Positions 35,276-43,609 of a DNA stretch of 64,000 bases are shown here, one piece after another. The translations under genes were made by a program, and so were the position numbers. Under the pieces are notes generated by a model, which was given only the letters and a program-made list of their open reading frames with translations, did no database searches and had not been told where the DNA came from. How positions within the stretch are numbered: the stretch's first letter is position 1; every line of letters starts with the position of its first letter. Source of the DNA: Oscillospiraceae bacterium. Lineage in GTDB: Bacteria > Bacillota > Clostridia > Oscillospirales > Acutalibacteraceae. The stretch spans positions 124,001-188,000 of the forward strand of contig SVOT01000002.1 in assembly GCA_015066225.1 (NCBI GenBank), written 5' to 3'.

Positions 35276-36796
35276 ATGAACAGCTCAAAACAAATTAAAC
35301 TCGGTGCAATGATTTCATATATTGCCATATTTGTAAACATTGCGGCAATGCTTATATATACGCCGTGGATGAAAAACCAGATAGGTATGGCAAACTATGG
35401 TCTTTATAACCTTGCCCACTCCTTCATAACAATGTTTTTGATGGATTTCGGCATAGGTGCGTCTGTTGCCCGTTTTGTTGCAAAATACAGGGCAGAAAAC
35501 AACCTTGAAGCCGTAAACAAGCTGATGGGTATTGTTACAAAAATTTATATAGCTATTGACTGTGTTATTGCTTCGTTATTTGCTGTTTTGTACTTTTTTA
35601 TTGATAGAATCTACGACGGTCTTACCGCTGCAGAGGTTGTTCAGTTTAAAGAACTTTATCTTGTTATAGCTCTTTTCAGCATAATTTCATTCCCCTTCAC
35701 TACGTTGAGTGGCGTGTTTAACGCTTATGAAAAATTTGTTCATTTAAAGCTGTGCGATTTGGGACAAAAGCTTCTCAGCATCGCTTTAATTGTTGCGGCT
35801 CTTCTTATGGAAATGGGCGTAACTGCAATGGTTCTTGCCAACACTGTTGCAAGCGTGTTTTTTATATTTGTAAAGCTGTATTTAATAAAGAAAAATACTC
35901 CTGTCAGACCGAAACTAAAAGCCAAAGACAAGCAAATGCTCAAGGAAATTTTCGGCTTTTCCGTATGGGTTATGATTCTCGGTGTTGCCCAAAGGCTGAC
36001 TTATAATATTGCGCCGTCAATTCTCGGCGTTGTTTCAAACAGCACGGAAATTGCACTTTATTCACCGTCGTCTGCTATCGCAGGCTATTTCTACACCTTT
36101 GCAACTGCCATAAACGGTCTGTTTCTTCCCACAATTTCAAGAAAAATCGCTCAGAAAAAAGAGGACGATATTCTGCCGTTGATGGTTCTCGTGGGCCGTT
36201 TTCAGGTTGTTGTTCTCGGTCTTTTGTGGGCGGGCTTTATATCTGTGGGCCGAGATTTTATGGTGCTCTGGATGGGAGAGGAATTCTTGCCTGCATATTA
36301 TTGCACAATTATTCTCGCCTTCCCCACCATTTTCGAGTATTCTCAGCAAATTGCAAACACAACAATTCTTGCTAAAAATAAAGTCAGATATCAGGCAATC
36401 GGCTTGTTGGGCACGGCGGCACTTAATGTTGTGATATCGTCTTTGCTTTCAAGCAAATTCGGCGCCGTGGGTGTCAGCCTCGGTATTTGCATAACTGCGT
36501 TCCTTAACTTGATTTATATAAACATTGTTTATTATAAGGTGCTTAAAATCAACATTTTTGAATTCTATAAAAAATGTTATGTCAGCATCATACCGCCCAT
36601 CGCAATAACTGTTGCCGCCTCCTTTGGAGTGTCAAAGCTTATTCCGCAGGCTTCCTGGTTTGCAGTTGCTGCAAAAGGAATTGTTGCCGTTGGTGTTTTC
36701 TTCCTTTGCGTATGGGTTTTCCATATTAAAAAAAGCGAGAAAAAAGAGGTTCTCGAAATGGGGAAAAGTTTAATCAGAAAGGTAGTTAAACGATGA
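35276..36796 (+). CDS. Wzx-type oligosaccharide flippase (MOP superfamily)
   Basis: 506 residues with about 14 hydrophobic helices. MISYIAIFVNIAAMLIYTPWMKNQIGMANYGLYNLAHSF and MDFGIGASVARFVAKYRAENN are typical of PST/Wzx flippases, as is the FPFTTLSGVFNAYEKFVHLKLCDLGQKL region. It moves the completed undecaprenyl-linked repeat unit across the membrane. AGGAG lies before the ATG. It overlaps the final gene of block 1 by four bases. Confidence 0.88.
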   Translation: MNSSKQIKLGAMISYIAIFVNIAAMLIYTPWMKNQIGMANYGLYNLAHSFITMFLMDFGIGASVARFVAKYRAENNLEAVNKLMGIVTKIYIAIDCVIASLFAVLYFFIDRIYDGLTAAEVVQFKELYLVIALFSIISFPFTTLSGVFNAYEKFVHLKLCDLGQKLLSIALIVAALLMEMGVTAMVLANTVASVFFIFVKLYLIKKNTPVRPKLKAKDKQMLKEIFGFSVWVMILGVAQRLTYNIAPSILGVVSNSTEIALYSPSSAIAGYFYTFATAINGLFLPTISRKIAQKKEDDILPLMVLVGRFQVVVLGLLWAGFISVGRDFMVLWMGEEFLPAYYCTIILAFPTIFEYSQQIANTTILAKNKVRYQAIGLLGTAALNVVISSLLSSKFGAVGVSLGICITAFLNLIYINIVYYKVLKINIFEFYKKCYVSIIPPIAITVAASFGVSKLIPQASWFAVAAKGIVAVGVFFLCVWVFHIKKSEKKEVLEMGKSLIRKVVKR

Positions 36797-37704
36797 TTGA
36801 TTTCAAAAAAGACGTTGCCTTGGTTGTTTCGAGCTGTGACAAATATGAGGATGCTTGGTATCCATATTTCGAGCTTGTGAAAAAATATTGGCCCGAGCGT
36901 CCTGAAAAAATCTTTCTTATTACCGAAACAAAGGGTTATTCTCATCCCGGTCTTAATGTAATATCCTGCAAATTCGGCAAAGAGGTAACTTGGAGCGAAA
37001 GACTTTATAAAACCCTCGAAAAGGCGGGCACAAAGTATATTGTTTTTTCTCTTGAAGACTTCTTTTTGCTTGATTATGTCAAGCAGGACAGAATAGAAAA
37101 ATGTATCGAATGGATGGAAGAAGACGAAACAATAGCAGAATGCAGACTTCATTCGTCTGAATATGAGGGGCTTATTGAATCAGAAAAATATGCACCCTTC
37201 AGAATTGCAGAGAGCGACACACCATACAGGCTGGATACTCAGGTTGCTTTGTGGAACAGAGAAGCCCTTATGAGCTTTGTTGATTTGTCTGAAAATCCTT
37301 GGCAGTTTGAGGGTGACGGCACCAAAAGAATAAAGGATACAGACAAGAAATTTCTTTGGCTTTACAGCGAGGATCCTTACAAACTTGAGGATAAAATTTT
37401 CCCATACAGAATTTATCAATGGTTTGGTCACGGCATTGCGTGGGGTCATTGGTTGTGGGAAAACAAAAAGTGGTTCAAACAAAACGGAATAAATGGTGTT
37501 AAATATTACAGGCTGGGCGTTCTTTCTGAAAGAACGGTTAAATTGCGCTTTAAACACCTGTATTTATACAACAGAGGCCCTAAAAAGTGGGAAAAATTGA
37601 TAGCCCCTCTTTGGCGAGAAATTATACGTATCAGAAAAATAAAATCCAACATTATGGTTTCGGGTCTCAAGGAAGGGCTCAGACAGAGCTGGAAGCAGAA
37701 ATAA
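36793..37704 (+). CDS. Unknown EPS-locus protein, possibly a glycosyltransferase
   Basis: 303 residues. VALVVSSCDKYEDAWYPYFELVKKYWPERPEKIFLITET looks like a GT-A nucleotide-binding start, and YIVFSLEDFFLLDYV gives an acidic site (EDF) where family members have DxD or EDD. The Trp-rich end (YQWFGHGIAWGHWLWENKKWF) is distinctive. I do not recognise a named family; a sugar transferase is likely from context only. Last gene of EPS block 1, followed by a strong terminator after three copies of a TAAAAC hexamer (37703-37723). Confidence 0.6.
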   Translation: MIDFKKDVALVVSSCDKYEDAWYPYFELVKKYWPERPEKIFLITETKGYSHPGLNVISCKFGKEVTWSERLYKTLEKAGTKYIVFSLEDFFLLDYVKQDRIEKCIEWMEEDETIAECRLHSSEYEGLIESEKYAPFRIAESDTPYRLDTQVALWNREALMSFVDLSENPWQFEGDGTKRIKDTDKKFLWLYSEDPYKLEDKIFPYRIYQWFGHGIAWGHWLWENKKWFKQNGINGVKYYRLGVLSERTVKLRFKHLYLYNRGPKKWEKLIAPLWREIIRIRKIKSNIMVSGLKEGLRQSWKQK

Positions 37705-37721
37705 AACTAAAACTAAAACTA

Positions 37722-37755
37722 AACCCCTCTTGTTCGGTTGCGAACAAGAGGGGTT
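37722..37755. terminator. Bidirectional terminator closing EPS block 1
   Basis: A 15-bp perfect stem (AACCCCTCTTGTTCG at 37722-37736 with CGAACAAGAGGGGTT at 37741-37755), loop GTTG. It lies between convergent genes. Confidence 0.9.
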
Positions 37756-37762
37756 ATTGTGT

Positions 37763-39043
37763 TTAATGGCCAAGAATAAATCTGTCAACAACAACACCGA
37801 GGCGTGTGTCGATGAATTTCTTTTTGAGCTTTTCTTTTCTCGTTTTCGGGAGGGGTGCAGGGGACTTAACAACAAATCTCTGCATATCTCCGTCATCAAG
37901 GGTGAAGGGCTGTGCCATTAATATGCCACCCTTGCCCTTAACCTGAAAACGCACATAGCAGGAAATATCATCCTTGAAATCCGCAAGGTTAATAATCGAG
38001 GTTATTTCGCCTTGAACTTCAACATCATCGGATTTTATGATTTTTCCGTCGGCAATCCATTGAATTGAGGTGCAGCTTTCTGCCTTTACGGTGATGGTAT
38101 CATTTTCGTCATCTACATTGATTTTGGTAACCACAGGCACGTCACCCTCAGCCCTGAAATCCTCGCCTAACTCCAATTTTGCGTGGCGGGCAACAGCAAA
38201 GAATGTGCCCGTTTCCATTGCTTTTCTGAAGATTTCTTCATTATATTCGGGAAGAACGAAGTCCATAAACGCTTCGTCTGCGTGCTTTGTTTCGTGGGCA
38301 TCGCTGTTGCCGAAGCCCCATACGCTGCGCTTACCCTCGGGTATAAGCCTTTTGAGAAGATTATCCCACAAAATTCTGTCGCAGTAGTTGACAATATCGT
38401 AAAGATTGAGGACTTCAATTCCCAGACAAGAGGGATATTTTCTTAAAATATCGGCAAAAAAGGCGATGTTTTCTTCTTTGTCGGCACAGTCGGGGTATTT
38501 AATCGCCTGCAACCAATCGGTGGGATGGTTGATGTGTGAAAGTCCACCGCTTTCGTGTATTTTTCTGACGGGTGTTTCAAAGTCGTTTTCTTTACCACAT
38601 ATATTCTCGGTTCTGTCGTCGGTAAAGTAACCGTTTACGTGGTTTTTAACAAGAGTGAGCATATTTGCTTCAATAGCGTTTGTAACGCTATTCATACCCC
38701 TCTGTTTTGTTCTTTTACCTGCGGGGGTTTTATATGTACCGTCAAGAATTTCCTTGTATTGCTCGGTTGTTATATGCCTTCTTTTGCCGTGCCAGAGATT
38801 CTGAAATTGATAAAGGGGAACAAGAGTGGGCTCCTGATCCCAAGGCTTTCCGAGAAGTCCGTGCTCCGCAAAGGCGAGAATATCAAAATCAAGGTCATAG
38901 AAGGCGTTGATCATTGTGACCATATCTTCATTTGCGTCGCTGTAGGTTGAGTGGGTGTGAAGATTGGTTTTGTAATGATTTTCTTTGTTGCCTATAAGGC
39001 CTTCAACACTTTTGTATGGATTGGAGATTTTATAAATGCTCAT
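37763..39043 (-). CDS. PHP-domain metal-dependent hydrolase with C-terminal beta domain
   Basis: 426 residues. PHP motifs: TNLHTHSTYSDANEDM (HxH), FAEHGLLG, GGLSHINHPTDW and GFGNSDAHET. Family members are phosphoesterases or nucleases with three metal ions. After about residue 290 an all-beta region follows (ITVKAESCTSIQWIADGKII, YVRFQVKGKGG), suggesting an added Ig-like domain. No signal peptide is visible. AGAGG precedes the ATG. It is the last gene of a minus-strand operon, 11 bases after tadA-luxS. Confidence 0.8.
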   Translation of the reverse strand: MSIYKISNPYKSVEGLIGNKENHYKTNLHTHSTYSDANEDMVTMINAFYDLDFDILAFAEHGLLGKPWDQEPTLVPLYQFQNLWHGKRRHITTEQYKEILDGTYKTPAGKRTKQRGMNSVTNAIEANMLTLVKNHVNGYFTDDRTENICGKENDFETPVRKIHESGGLSHINHPTDWLQAIKYPDCADKEENIAFFADILRKYPSCLGIEVLNLYDIVNYCDRILWDNLLKRLIPEGKRSVWGFGNSDAHETKHADEAFMDFVLPEYNEEIFRKAMETGTFFAVARHAKLELGEDFRAEGDVPVVTKINVDDENDTITVKAESCTSIQWIADGKIIKSDDVEVQGEITSIINLADFKDDISCYVRFQVKGKGGILMAQPFTLDDGDMQRFVVKSPAPLPKTRKEKLKKKFIDTRLGVVVDRFILGH

Positions 39044-39054
39044 AAATCAACCTC

Positions 39055-39993
39055 TTAATATATCATATCGGCAGTTGTCCAGCCTTTGAGAACCTCAGCC
39101 TGGTCAGCCGCTTCTTTTTTTGCACCGTCAAGGTCGTGGTCACGGTAGTTGCCGCATTCAACAGCACTCACACCGGGAACATCGCCCTCAAAATCCTTGA
39201 TAAAATCAAAAGCCTGCTGTGTCAGCTCAAGGGCTTGCTTATGGGTTATGCCTGTTGTGAGAAAATAGAAGCCTGTTCTGCAGCCCATAGGTCCGAAATA
39301 AACAATGTTATTTTTCAACTTACTGTTGCGAACATAGGTTGCAAAAAGGTGCTCAACTGTGTGAATTGCGCCGTTTTCCATAACCTCCTCAACATTGGGG
39401 CGGCGGGTTCTTATATCGTATGTAACAACGTCACCGTCAATTCGGGAGATGTACATTCCCCTCAAAAGCTTTGTGTGGTCAACATTGAAGCTGTCAATTC
39501 TTTCCATTTGTGTATTCTCCTCATTATGTTTTGCTGTAATTTTATTTTTGTTCCGAAGAGCTTCGAAAAATGATGTCAGAACGTCGGCACAGTCCTCTTC
39601 CATAAATCCGCCAAGGTATGTTGGTCTGAAGCTGAAATCAGAGTTGAAAAGATTTACAACCGAGCCACAGGCACCGTTCTTTTTGTCGTATGCACCAAAA
39701 ATCACGTTTTTAATACGTGAATTGATAATTGCTCCCGCACACATGGGGCAAGGCTCAAGGGTTACATACAAATCACATTCCCAGAGCCGCCAACCGCCAA
39801 GTCTTTTGCAAGCCTCGTTAATAGCTTCAATTTCGGCGTGGCAAAGAGCATTTCTATTTTTTTCACGGCGGTTCTTACCCCTGCCGATGATTTTATCACC
39901 GATTGTGACAACTGCCCCCACGGGGACTTCACCGTCACAGGCGGCTTCTTTTGCAAGGCGCAAAGCCTCAAGCATAAAACATTCTTTGTTCAT
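39055..39993 (-). CDS. tadA-luxS: In-frame TadA-LuxS fusion: tRNA adenosine deaminase plus S-ribosylhomocysteine lyase
   Basis: One 312-residue frame. Residues 1-150 are TadA, which makes inosine at tRNA wobble position 34: HAE at 52-54 (zinc His, proton-shuttle Glu), PCPMC at 81-85 (zinc Cys82, Cys85), and the normal C-terminal helix (DVLTSFFEALRNK). Residues 163-312 are a full LuxS, which splits S-ribosylhomocysteine to homocysteine and the autoinducer-2 precursor: HTVEH (zinc His211, His215), CRTGFY (catalytic Cys238) and Cys280 (zinc). The join of about 12 residues (KITAKHNEENTQ) is where tadA should stop. Met163 is a typical LuxS N-terminus with its own ribosome site. No ribosome site precedes the tadA ATG, one base after the upstream stop. 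Confidence 0.9.
   Translation of the reverse strand: MNKECFMLEALRLAKEAACDGEVPVGAVVTIGDKIIGRGKNRREKNRNALCHAEIEAINEACKRLGGWRLWECDLYVTLEPCPMCAGAIINSRIKNVIFGAYDKKNGACGSVVNLFNSDFSFRPTYLGGFMEEDCADVLTSFFEALRNKNKITAKHNEENTQMERIDSFNVDHTKLLRGMYISRIDGDVVTYDIRTRRPNVEEVMENGAIHTVEHLFATYVRNSKLKNNIVYFGPMGCRTGFYFLTTGITHKQALELTQQAFDFIKDFEGDVPGVSAVECGNYRDHDLDGAKKEAADQAEVLKGWTTADMIY
39505..39521 (-). promoter_or_regulatory. Internal ribosome site and start codon for LuxS
   Basis: On the minus strand AGGAG (39521-39517) is nine bases before ATG (39507-39505), which encodes Met163 of the fused frame. The resulting MERIDSFNVDHTKLL is a standard LuxS start, so free LuxS of 150 residues may be made as well. Confidence 0.65.
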
Positions 39994-39994
39994 A

Positions 39995-41203
39995 TCAATA
40001 AGCTGTGGGCGTTGTTGAAAGACCTGAAATTGCTTCTATTGCGAAAATGACTATGGCAATTACCATAGCAGGTGTACCAAAGAATTTACCTACCTTTGTG
40101 GAGGTCTGGAGCTCTGTGCCGATTCCTCTGTCGTTTAGTATGTTTTCTTTTTTGAAGCGTGCCATATAAAGAATAAAGCAAAGAATGCCAAGGCATATAC
40201 CGCCGACCATAACAGCCGAATAGAAGGTGTTTGCGGCATCCTCGCTTACAAAAGCCATAAGAACGGATGAAACGCAGGATACACTGTTCATTAATGCGTG
40301 AATAATAACGCCCACCCAAATGCTGCCGGAGGAAATTACGGCATAGCCCAAAAACAGGCCGCAAAGAATTGCAAAGGGCATCTGCACGGCGTTGCCGTGG
40401 AAAATACCGAAAAGCAGAGCTGTTGTGATTATGGCAAAAGCGTTGCCGTATTTTTTCAGCGCGCTGAGAAGAACGCCTCTGAAAGCGTATTCCTCAACAA
40501 GTGGAGGGATAATTGCCGTTGCCACAAACATTAAAACAGCGTCGAAAACGGTTTCGGGGTGTTCAATAGCAGAATAATCTGAATAAATGCCTATCATTTC
40601 GGCAAAAATGCGCAAAAAGGTTGTGACGTAGTTTGCAAGCAGACAACCCGCAAAGCCGATAAATACAAGTAAAAATGCCTTGATGGGGTTTTGTGGCTTT
40701 TCGTATGCAATAGCAGGCTTTACAGGTGTTTTTCCCAACATTTTTGAAAGAATAAAGAAGGGCAAACCGATTGAAAATAATGAATAGAATACGTAAAACC
40801 CGGTGCTGAAGGTGAAGCTTTCGTTATAAAGCTTGTTGAGAGAAGGCACCCAAAAAACAAAGCCGGTAACAGTTGCCAAAGCAAGAAGAATCAATAGTGT
40901 TACACCCGTGAAATTTCCGACACGGTTAAGAATTTTTGAATGCTTCGTTCTTTCAATGTGATACTGGCGGCGTGCATCTATATATTGCTGGTTTACAAAG
41001 GGTTGTTGAACGCCGTAATGGTATTGAGGAACATATCCCGGATTTGTATATGACGTCTGAGCCGTGTTGCCGGGTGGGGTGGGTTGCGGCTGCGAAAAAG
41101 CGGGCTGATATACCGGTGGCATTTCAGCAGGCTGTTGAACAGGCGTAGCCTCAGGATTAGGTGTTGTGTTAGATATGTTTTCGTTCTGGGGTATATTATC
41201 CAT
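39995..41203 (-). CDS. CPBP-family intramembrane metalloprotease
   Basis: 402 residues. A long Pro/Gln-rich cytoplasmic N-terminus (1-80) precedes about eight membrane helices. Conserved CPBP motifs: PPLVEEYAFRGVLLSAL (EExxxR, near residue 237), LFGIFHGN (second His region) and VIIHALMNS. Relatives include Rce1 prenyl-protein proteases and bacterial proteins linked to bacteriocin immunity or peptide processing. Its target is unknown. First gene of a three-gene minus-strand operon with tadA-luxS (one base apart) and the PHP gene; GGGAGAG lies before the ATG. Confidence 0.87.
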   Translation of the reverse strand: MDNIPQNENISNTTPNPEATPVQQPAEMPPVYQPAFSQPQPTPPGNTAQTSYTNPGYVPQYHYGVQQPFVNQQYIDARRQYHIERTKHSKILNRVGNFTGVTLLILLALATVTGFVFWVPSLNKLYNESFTFSTGFYVFYSLFSIGLPFFILSKMLGKTPVKPAIAYEKPQNPIKAFLLVFIGFAGCLLANYVTTFLRIFAEMIGIYSDYSAIEHPETVFDAVLMFVATAIIPPLVEEYAFRGVLLSALKKYGNAFAIITTALLFGIFHGNAVQMPFAILCGLFLGYAVISSGSIWVGVIIHALMNSVSCVSSVLMAFVSEDAANTFYSAVMVGGICLGILCFILYMARFKKENILNDRGIGTELQTSTKVGKFFGTPAMVIAIVIFAIEAISGLSTTPTAY

Positions 41204-41240
41204 AACTTTCTCTCCCGTAAAGATAAAACGCTTTTATAAA

Positions 41241-41269
41241 ATTATAACAATTATTTCGTCAAATATCAA
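41241..41269 (-). promoter_or_regulatory. Predicted promoter of the CPBP / tadA-luxS / PHP operon
   Basis: On the minus strand TTGATA (41269-41264), a 17-base spacer and TATAAT (41246-41241), ending 37 bases before the ATG. Confidence 0.7.
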
Positions 41270-41313
41270 CTGATAAATTGTGTACACGGTATTAATTTTT
41301 ACAATATGTAGTG

Positions 41314-41342
41314 TTGCGAAAAAAGTTAAAACAATGTATAAT
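41314..41342 (+). promoter_or_regulatory. Predicted promoter of zapA-dut-mnmE
   Basis: TTGCGA (41314-41319), a 17-base spacer and a perfect TATAAT (41337-41342), divergent from the minus-strand operon promoter. Confidence 0.7.
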
Positions 41343-41379
41343 TTTAGAAACGAGAAATTAACTGTTAAGGTGATATATT

Positions 41380-41745
41380 ATGGAAAAAATGACACATAAG
41401 CTCAACATTGCTCGCGAGGAATACCGCATCGTATCAGAGGAATCACCCGAATATATGAAGGAGTTGGCGCATGAGGTTGACCTGAAAATGGCGGCTGTTC
41501 TCAAAAATGCGAAAATTTCCACAACTCAAGCGGCTGTTCTTGTTGCCTTGCAATATGCAAATGAAGCAAAAAAACATGGCGGCGATTCAGACAATCTTCG
41601 TTCGGAGATCAAGGCTTGCCTTGAGGACTGTGCACAGGCTAAAAGCGAGCGTGACCTTTATAAAAGGGAGCTTGAAAGGCTCAAAGCCCAGATTGAAGCA
41701 AACGGCGGCATTGACGTAAAGCCCGAAAACAGACTTTGGAGATAA
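41380..41745 (+). CDS. zapA: Cell division protein ZapA
   Basis: 121 residues. The N-terminal globular domain (HKLNIAREEYRIVSEESPEYMKELAHEVDLKM) is the ZapA fold that binds and bundles FtsZ. A central helix (ISTTQAAVLVALQYANEAKK) and a C-terminal coiled coil (SERDLYKRELERLKAQIEANGG) support dimer and tetramer formation. AAGGTG precedes the ATG; a second ATG at 41389 is less likely. Followed at two bases by dut. Confidence 0.85.
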   Translation: MEKMTHKLNIAREEYRIVSEESPEYMKELAHEVDLKMAAVLKNAKISTTQAAVLVALQYANEAKKHGGDSDNLRSEIKACLEDCAQAKSERDLYKRELERLKAQIEANGGIDVKPENRLWR

Positions 41746-41747
41746 CT

Positions 41748-42191
41748 ATGGATATTTTGAAAATAAAAAAAGTCAGAGAGAATGCAAAAATACCCACAAG
41801 GGCAACACCCGGCAGTGCGGGTCTTGATTTATATGCTTGTATTGATGAGCCCATTACACTCGGTAAAGGCGACAAGGCGTTGATTCCTACAGGTGTTGCC
41901 ATTGGTCTTGATGATCCGCATTATGCGGCGTTTATTCATTCAAGAAGCGGTCTCGCAATAAAGCAGGGGATCGCGCTTCTCAACTCCGTGGGAGTTATTG
42001 ACAGCGACTACCGTGGTGAGGTTTGTGTGGGTGTAATAAAGCTCACAGACGGTCCTTATACAATTCAGCCCTTTGAAAGGGTTGCTCAGATGGTTATAAA
42101 ACCCGTTGAGCTTCCCGAAATTGTTGAGGTTGCGGAGCTTGACGAAACCGACAGGGGTGCAGGCGGCTTCGGCTCAACAGGTAAAAAATAA
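41748..42191 (+). CDS. dut: dUTP diphosphatase (dUTPase)
   Basis: Hydrolyses dUTP to dUMP, preventing uracil incorporation and feeding thymidylate synthesis. About 147 residues with all five motifs of the trimeric family: PGSAGLDLYA, HSRSGLAIK, GVIDSDYRGE, ERVAQMVI and the C-terminal RGAGGFGSTG arm. ATG 41748 is preferred, with GGAG six bases before it inside the zapA end. Standard length. Confidence 0.95.
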   Translation: MDILKIKKVRENAKIPTRATPGSAGLDLYACIDEPITLGKGDKALIPTGVAIGLDDPHYAAFIHSRSGLAIKQGIALLNSVGVIDSDYRGEVCVGVIKLTDGPYTIQPFERVAQMVIKPVELPEIVEVAELDETDRGAGGFGSTGKK

Positions 42192-42197
42192 TTGATG

Positions 42198-42217
42198 GGT
42201 GCGGCTATGGCCGCGCC
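42198..42217 (+). other. GC-rich hairpin between dut and mnmE
   Basis: GGTGCGGC (42198-42205) pairs with GCCGCGCC (42210-42217), with one G-U type pair and loop TATG. There is no T-run, so it is more likely an mRNA stability or processing element than a terminator. Confidence 0.35.
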
Positions 42218-42238
42218 ACAAATTAGGGGATAATAATT

Positions 42239-43609
42239 TTGTCTACTATTGCAGCGATTGCAACCGCACAGGCGGCGGCAGGTCTCGGAACAATTAAAAT
42301 ATCGGGTGAAGAAGCTCTGTTGATTGCTGACAGGGTTTTTTCTTGCGTTGGAGATAAAACGCTTCGGAATGCCAAAGGCTACACCGCATATTACGGCAAG
42401 GTTCACGATGGCGACACACCGATAGATGATGCTGTGGCTTTGGTGTTCAGGGCGCCCAAAAGCTACACGGGTGAAGATGTTGTTGAGCTCAGCTGTCACG
42501 GTGGCTTGTTTGTTTTACAGCGAGCTCTCAGAGCAGTTTTTAATGCTGGTGCAGTACCTGCAGAGGGTGGCGAGTTTACAAAAAGAGCCTTTCTTAACGG
42601 CAAAATGGACCTTTCTGAGGCGGAGGCGGTAATGTCGCTTATTTCTGCTTCCGGCGAGGATGCAAGAGCCGCAACCCTCAATGCACTTGACGGTGCTCTC
42701 AGCCGTGAAATAGCAGAATGCAGAGATGAGCTTGCAAAAACAGCTGCCTTCCTTGCGGCGTGGGTGGATTATCCCGATGATGAAATTCCTGAGCTGACGG
42801 ATGAGCAGATGGGTGCAACAATTGGTGATGTAAAAAACAGACTTCAGAAGCTATTATCGGGCTTTGATGCAGGGCAGGCTATTCTTGAGGGAATAGACAC
42901 CGCCATAATCGGCAGACCCAATGTGGGCAAATCAACCTTACTTAACGCCCTTTCGGGCAGAGAAAGAGCCATTGTTACCTCCGTTGCAGGGACAACCCGT
43001 GACGTGCTTGAAGAAACCGTAAGGGTCGGTAATGTCACGTTGCGCCTTGCGGATACGGCAGGCATACGCTACGATACAGATGACGAAATTGAAAAAATCG
43101 GTGTTACAAAAGCCCGCGAAAGATTTGATAGGGCGGGACTTGTGTTTATGGTTCTTGATGCCGAGCAGGAGCTCACAGGCGACGATGAAGCGTTGCTCGA
43201 GCTTTGCAAATCAAGAAACTCTATTGTTATTGTCAACAAGACCGATAAAGAAAAAAATCTTTCACTCGACAGAGTGAAAGAAATTGTGGGGCATAATTAT
43301 ATCGTTGAAATATCGGCAAAAAACAACATAGGTCTTGATTTGCTTTCAGAAACAGTTGAAGCTGTTGTAGGAACAGCAGGCTTTGATCCATCTGCCCCCC
43401 TTATAACTACTGAGCGTCAACGATCCTGTGTTGTAAAAGCCGTTGAAAATCTCGCCGAAGCCCTCGGTGGCATAACCATCGGCATCACTCCTGATGCTAT
43501 CAACGTTTGCCTTGACTGTGCCGTTGAGAATTTATGCGTTTTGACAGGCGAGAAAGCAACGGAAACAATAGTCAACGAGGTCTTCAAAAACTTCTGTGTC
43601 GGCAAATAA
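42239..43609 (+). CDS. mnmE: tRNA uridine-5-carboxymethylaminomethyl modification GTPase MnmE (TrmE)
   Basis: With MnmG it modifies wobble uridine 34 of certain tRNAs. 456 residues. The N-terminal formyl-THF binding domain (TIAAIATAQAAAGLGTIKISGEEA) is followed by helical regions around the GTPase domain: GRPNVGKSTLLNAL (G1), TSVAGTTRD (G2), DTAG (G3), NKTD (G4). The C-terminus is FCVGK with the catalytic Cys. TTG start supported by AGGGGA eight bases upstream. Together with the nearby TadA, the window holds two tRNA wobble-base modifying enzymes. Confidence 0.95.
   Translation: MSTIAAIATAQAAAGLGTIKISGEEALLIADRVFSCVGDKTLRNAKGYTAYYGKVHDGDTPIDDAVALVFRAPKSYTGEDVVELSCHGGLFVLQRALRAVFNAGAVPAEGGEFTKRAFLNGKMDLSEAEAVMSLISASGEDARAATLNALDGALSREIAECRDELAKTAAFLAAWVDYPDDEIPELTDEQMGATIGDVKNRLQKLLSGFDAGQAILEGIDTAIIGRPNVGKSTLLNALSGRERAIVTSVAGTTRDVLEETVRVGNVTLRLADTAGIRYDTDDEIEKIGVTKARERFDRAGLVFMVLDAEQELTGDDEALLELCKSRNSIVIVNKTDKEKNLSLDRVKEIVGHNYIVEISAKNNIGLDLLSETVEAVVGTAGFDPSAPLITTERQRSCVVKAVENLAEALGGITIGITPDAINVCLDCAVENLCVLTGEKATETIVNEVFKNFCVGK

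Noticed and set aside
37730-37921. Plus-strand small frame after the EPS block 1 terminator
   Set aside because: Begins within the terminator arm and continues as the complement of the PHP gene.
39395-40018. Plus-strand open frame of about 207 codons opposite tadA-luxS
   Set aside because: Complement of the fusion gene and the end of the CPBP gene; no family motifs. The long shadow does support the absence of frame disruption in the region.
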